17,328 bases of DNA, from assembly GCA_039805565.1 (NCBI GenBank), contig JBDLTZ010000049.1:1-17328 (forward strand), in the 5' to 3' direction. This document shows, piece after piece, positions 14,796 to 17,328 of this stretch. The position numbers and the translations under genes are program-made. This DNA is from CALJIC01 sp039805565. Lineage in GTDB: Bacteria; Chloroflexota; Chloroflexia; Chloroflexales; Roseiflexaceae. The first letter of the stretch is position 1. Every line of letters starts with the position of its first letter. Below the pieces are notes generated by a model. That model was not told the DNA's origin, ran no database searches, and was given only the letters and a program-made list of their open reading frames with translations.

Positions 14796-15722
14796 ATGCA
14801 GTATCGCCGTCTCGGGCGCACCGGCCTGCAGGTCTCTGAGATTGCACTCGGCACCGTCGAGCTGGGGTTGGATTACGGCATCCCCAGCGGCGACCATCTG
14901 CGTCCAAGCTACGCCGAGGCAGAAGCGCTCCTGCACCGCGCGCTGGATCTTGGCATCAATTACATCGACACGGCGCGGGCCTACGGCGAGAGCGAAGCGG
15001 TCATCGGCCGCGCGCTGTGCGGCCGGCGCCGCGCCTTTGTGCTTGCGAGCAAGGTCGTACTTCCGCCGGGTGTGGACGACGACCAGTTGCGCCAGTCGAT
15101 TGTGGACTCTGTCTCAGCCAGCCTGAAAGCACTCCGCACCGACACGATCGACCTGCTCCAGGTCCACAGCGCCACTGCGGAGCAGATTCGGCGTGGCGCC
15201 GTGACCGCAGCGCTGGAGGACCTCCGCCGCGCCGGGCTGATACGCTATCTCGGCGCAACGACCTACGGCGAGGAGGCGGCACTGGCGGTGATCGAGGATG
15301 GGCGCTTCGACTGCCTGCAGGTCGCCTATAACCTGCTTGACCGGCGCCTGGAGCAGCACGTGCTGCCGCTGGCACAGCAGGCGGACATCGGCGTGGTAGT
15401 ACGCTCGGTGCTACTGAAAGGCGTGCTGACCCACCGCGCGGGCGCTCTCCCTGACGCCCTGGAGGAGCTTCGGTCGGCTGCGGCCCGGCTCGATGCTATC
15501 GCCGCCGCCGAGGGCGTCTCGCTTCCCGCGCTCGCATATCGCTTCGTCCTGGACCACGCGGCGGTATCCGCCGCGCTCGTCGGTACAGCGCATATCGCCG
15601 AGCTAGAGCTGGCGTGTTCATATGCCGAGCTCCTCCCGGCTGCTCAGCGGCTCTTCGAGCGTGCGCGCGCCGTATCTGTCCACGATGTGCGCCTGCTTGA
15701 CCCATCCGCATGGTCGATCTGA
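14796..15722 (+). CDS. Aldo/keto reductase
   Basis: The 308-residue TIM-barrel oxidoreductase has the complete AKR tetrad: D58 and Y63 (DTARAYG), K86 (ASKV) and H124 (LQVHS). The N-terminus RRLGRTGLQVSEIALGT is typical of bacterial AKRs. It starts 6 bases after the SDR stop with a poor ribosome binding site, so it is probably coupled to that gene. Its likely job is NAD(P)-linked interconversion of a sugar aldehyde or lactone with the alcohol. It belongs to the transcription unit from the promoter at 13914. Confidence 0.94.
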   Translation: MQYRRLGRTGLQVSEIALGTVELGLDYGIPSGDHLRPSYAEAEALLHRALDLGINYIDTARAYGESEAVIGRALCGRRRAFVLASKVVLPPGVDDDQLRQSIVDSVSASLKALRTDTIDLLQVHSATAEQIRRGAVTAALEDLRRAGLIRYLGATTYGEEAALAVIEDGRFDCLQVAYNLLDRRLEQHVLPLAQQADIGVVVRSVLLKGVLTHRAGALPDALEELRSAAARLDAIAAAEGVSLPALAYRFVLDHAAVSAALVGTAHIAELELACSYAELLPAAQRLFERARAVSVHDVRLLDPSAWSI

Positions 15723-15724
15723 CT

Positions 15725-15745
15725 GCTTCGTTGGCCGAAGCTTCG
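15725..15745. other. Nested palindromes in the AKR-PLP enzyme gap
   Basis: GCTTCG (15725-15730) pairs with CGAAGC (15736-15741) over a 5-base loop, and CGAAGCTTCG at 15736-15745 is itself a perfect 10-base palindrome. It starts directly after the AKR stop. It could be a small mRNA hairpin or a protein-binding site. It lacks a T-run, so it is not a classical terminator. The 66-base gap has no convincing promoter. Confidence 0.35.
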
Positions 15746-15788
15746 ACGCCGACCGCCTGCTGCGGCCGACATAGAGCACGAGGTAGCT

Positions 15789-16898
15789 GTGATACAGCCA
15801 GGAATGTCCCTTGACGAGCTCGACACCCCATGCCTGCTGGTAGATCTCGATCGGATGGAGCGCAACATTCGTGGTTGGCAGGAGGCGGTGCGTGCGGGCG
15901 GCGCCGCACTGCGCCCACACGTCAAGACTCACAAGGTACCGCTGATCGCGAGCATGCAGCTCGAGGCCGGCGCGCAAGGCATCACCGTCGCTAAGATCAG
16001 CGAGGCTGAGGTCTTCGCAGCCAATGGCTGCGACGACATCTTTATCGCATACCCGGTCGTCGGACCGATCAAGTGGCGCCGCGCCGCCGAGCTGGCTCGC
16101 AACTGCACGTTGACCGTCGGCGTGGACAGCCTCGCCGGCGCGCGAGGGCTGAGCGCCGCCGCAGTTGCGGCTAACTCGACTATCCGGGTGCGCGTCGAGG
16201 TCGAGCAGGGCCTGGGCCGCTCAGGCACGAGCCCTGAGCGGCTGAGCGGCCTGTGCCACGAGCTGCTGGATCTGCCGGGGATCGAGCTAGAGGGGATCTT
16301 CGCCTACCGCAGCGTCTTCTTCCCAGGTGCGGCCAACCAGACGGCCGAGGAGGCCGGGCGTGGTGAGGGTGAAGTGATGGTAGCGCTGGCGGACGCGCTG
16401 CGGGCGGACGGCATTCCGATCCGGTCGGTCAGCATCGGCTCGACGCCAACCGCGCGGGCCGCGGCCGCGGTTCCGGGGGTTACCGAGGTCCGACCAGGGA
16501 CCTACATCTTTGGCGACTACATGATGTCTGCACGCGGCATACTGGCCGAGGAAGAGATCGCCCTCTCCATCCTCTGCACCGTCACAAGCCGGCCGACGTC
16601 CGATACTGTGACGATCGATGCCGGCTCGAAGACTTTCGGCGGCGATATCTGGCCTCCCTCCGAGGGGTTGCGCGGCTACGGCCGGGCGGTGGGGCACGAG
16701 GCGTATCTGGAGCGCATGTCCGAAGAGCATGGGGTCGTCCGGGTTGGACCTGACGCAGAGCTGCAAATCGGCGATCGCCTCGCCTTCTACCCAATTCACG
16801 TCTGCACCGCGGTGAATCTCTCGGATGAGTTAATCGCCGTCAAGGACGGGCGCGTCATCGTCGTCTGGCCGGTTCTGGCGCGCGGCAAGCGCACCTGA
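15789..16898 (+). CDS. Fold-type III PLP enzyme, D-threonine aldolase / D-serine dehydratase family
   Basis: The 369-residue protein uses a GTG start, supported by GAGG at 15780-15783 five bases upstream; the next ATG is 15804. The N-terminal alanine racemase-like barrel opens with DTPCLLVDLD. It carries the PLP lysine K46 in HVKTHK (44-49). The C-terminal metal site shows H337 and C339 (IHVCTAVN). Known D-threonine aldolases use His and Asp there, while eukaryotic D-serine dehydratases use His and Cys with zinc, so the HxC form leaves the reaction open: aldol cleavage of a D-beta-hydroxy amino acid, or dehydration of D-serine. It is the last intact gene of the same-strand series. Its link to sugar catabolism is unclear. 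Confidence 0.9.
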   Translation: MIQPGMSLDELDTPCLLVDLDRMERNIRGWQEAVRAGGAALRPHVKTHKVPLIASMQLEAGAQGITVAKISEAEVFAANGCDDIFIAYPVVGPIKWRRAAELARNCTLTVGVDSLAGARGLSAAAVAANSTIRVRVEVEQGLGRSGTSPERLSGLCHELLDLPGIELEGIFAYRSVFFPGAANQTAEEAGRGEGEVMVALADALRADGIPIRSVSIGSTPTARAAAAVPGVTEVRPGTYIFGDYMMSARGILAEEEIALSILCTVTSRPTSDTVTIDAGSKTFGGDIWPPSEGLRGYGRAVGHEAYLERMSEEHGVVRVGPDAELQIGDRLAFYPIHVCTAVNLSDELIAVKDGRVIVVWPVLARGKRT

Positions 16899-16925
16899 CG
16901 GCCGAACCCGGGCGTTCGTCCGTAA

Positions 16926-17159
16926 TCGGCGCTCTCTCGCCAGCGCGCCAGCATATGGGCTCCCGGTAGAATCGGAACGAAAAGTGCCAGTAATCGAGAA
17001 CGTGTAGCCGCTACGTGGTACTGGTATGGCCGCCCCACTCGCATTGACTTCCCAACACTCGGGAAACTCCTAAAGGCGCTGACCTGCACCAAGCTCGACG
17101 ACCTGCTGGAGTATAACCCTGAAAAAAACGTGACGCCTGATCTAGAGTTGATTGCATAA
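16926..17159 (+). pseudogene. Remnant of XRE/HTH_26-type transcriptional regulator
   Basis: The frame is open from 16926 to the TAA at 17157-17159 but has no ATG, GTG or TTG start. From about 17001 it reads like the second half of a small Cro/C1-type helix-turn-helix protein: RVAATWYWYGRPTRIDF, then TLGKLLKALTC and DDLLEYNPEK. The corresponding N-terminal half is spread over other frames (VRNR just upstream in one frame, ARQHMGSR in another), as expected after frameshifts. Intact relatives are about 70-80 residues. The regulator is therefore probably dead. It may once have controlled this locus, but that is a guess. Confidence 0.6.
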
Positions 17160-17177
17160 CCAACCTCAGATCAGGCG
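17122..17177 (-). terminator. Candidate intrinsic terminator for - strand transcription
   Basis: Read on the - strand, CGCCTGATCT (17177-17168) pairs perfectly with AGATCAGGCG (17143-17134). The stem continues inward as GAG/CTC and TTGGTT/AATCAA, with two single-base bulges and an ATGC loop. Five bases after the stem the - strand has seven T (17128-17122). The 5-base spacer is longer than ideal. The left arm lies inside the decayed regulator frame. It implies a gene arriving from the right on the - strand. Confidence 0.5.
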
Positions 17178-17328
17178 CCTTTGTCGTGGGATAGAGCTAC
17201 CAGGCTTCAACCAATCGCTCTACACCCGTCAATACATCGACCCTGCTCTTCCTACTACGGTCTTCGGTCAAACAGGTTCGACAGGTAAATGCTGCGAACG
17301 TGATACCGCTCTCTTCCCGACGCTACCG
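17178..17328. other. Non-coding or degraded right edge
   Basis: I recognise no intact gene here. On the - strand one frame is open for 41 codons from 17322 down to a TAG at 17199-17197. It has no ATG or GTG start and contains TCRTCLTED, ending in ERLVEAW. Because the terminator-like hairpin follows this stop, it may be the broken 3' end of a - strand gene, but the evidence is thin. Confidence 0.3.

Noticed and set aside
1..17328. CRISPR, toxin-antitoxin, phage or transposase genes
   Set aside because: I looked on both strands and saw no regular spaced repeats, integrase or transposase motifs, or toxin pairs.

Overview
The window is GC-rich DNA with strongly G/C-biased third codon positions. 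It is packed with genes that all read on the + strand from base 1 to 16898. The lipoprotein at 3734 carries a Val/Glu/Gln-rich repeat just after its lipidated cysteine, a style common in Chloroflexota solute-binding proteins. Together with the high GC this suggests a Chloroflexota-like bacterium. That is an inference from style, not a taxonomic result. No rRNA, tRNA, CRISPR array or intact mobile element was seen.

Layout. (1) 1-3661: a Gfo/Idh/MocA oxidoreductase cut by the window edge, then two related, uncharacterised beta-propeller proteins of the GH32/GH43-like type, all translationally overlapped. (2) 3662-5777: a family-5 ABC solute-binding lipoprotein, preceded by a start-stop mini-ORF and followed by a 295-base gap holding two copies of an imperfect palindromic repeat and one GC-rich hairpin. 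(3) 5778-13917: a tight run of eight genes with gaps of 18 bases or less. These are a DppB/DppC-like permease pair, a DapA-family aldolase/dehydratase, an Asp-box (sialidase-fold) protein, an enolase-superfamily dehydratase, a second Gfo/Idh/MocA oxidoreductase, and a second, divergent permease pair. (4) 13914-16898: a consensus sigma70-type promoter (TTGACA, 17 bases, TATAAT) overlapping the last permease stop, driving an SDR, an aldo/keto reductase and a fold-type III PLP enzyme. (5) 16899-17328: a degraded tail with the remnant of an XRE-type regulator, a hairpin with a T-run on the - strand, and no intact gene.

Working model (inference): an oligosaccharide or glycoside enters through the ABC system and is trimmed in the cytoplasm by the three propeller proteins, none of which has a visible signal peptide. 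The sugars are then oxidised by the MocA, SDR and AKR enzymes, dehydrated by the enolase-superfamily enzyme, and cleaved or further dehydrated by the DapA-family enzyme. The ABC ATPases that any such importer needs are absent from the window. I see no clearly new defence or mobile system. The most unusual items are the paired propeller proteins, the divergent second permease pair, the repeats in the SBP-permease gap, the promoter with an overlapping inverted repeat, and the decayed regulator and terminator at the right end.
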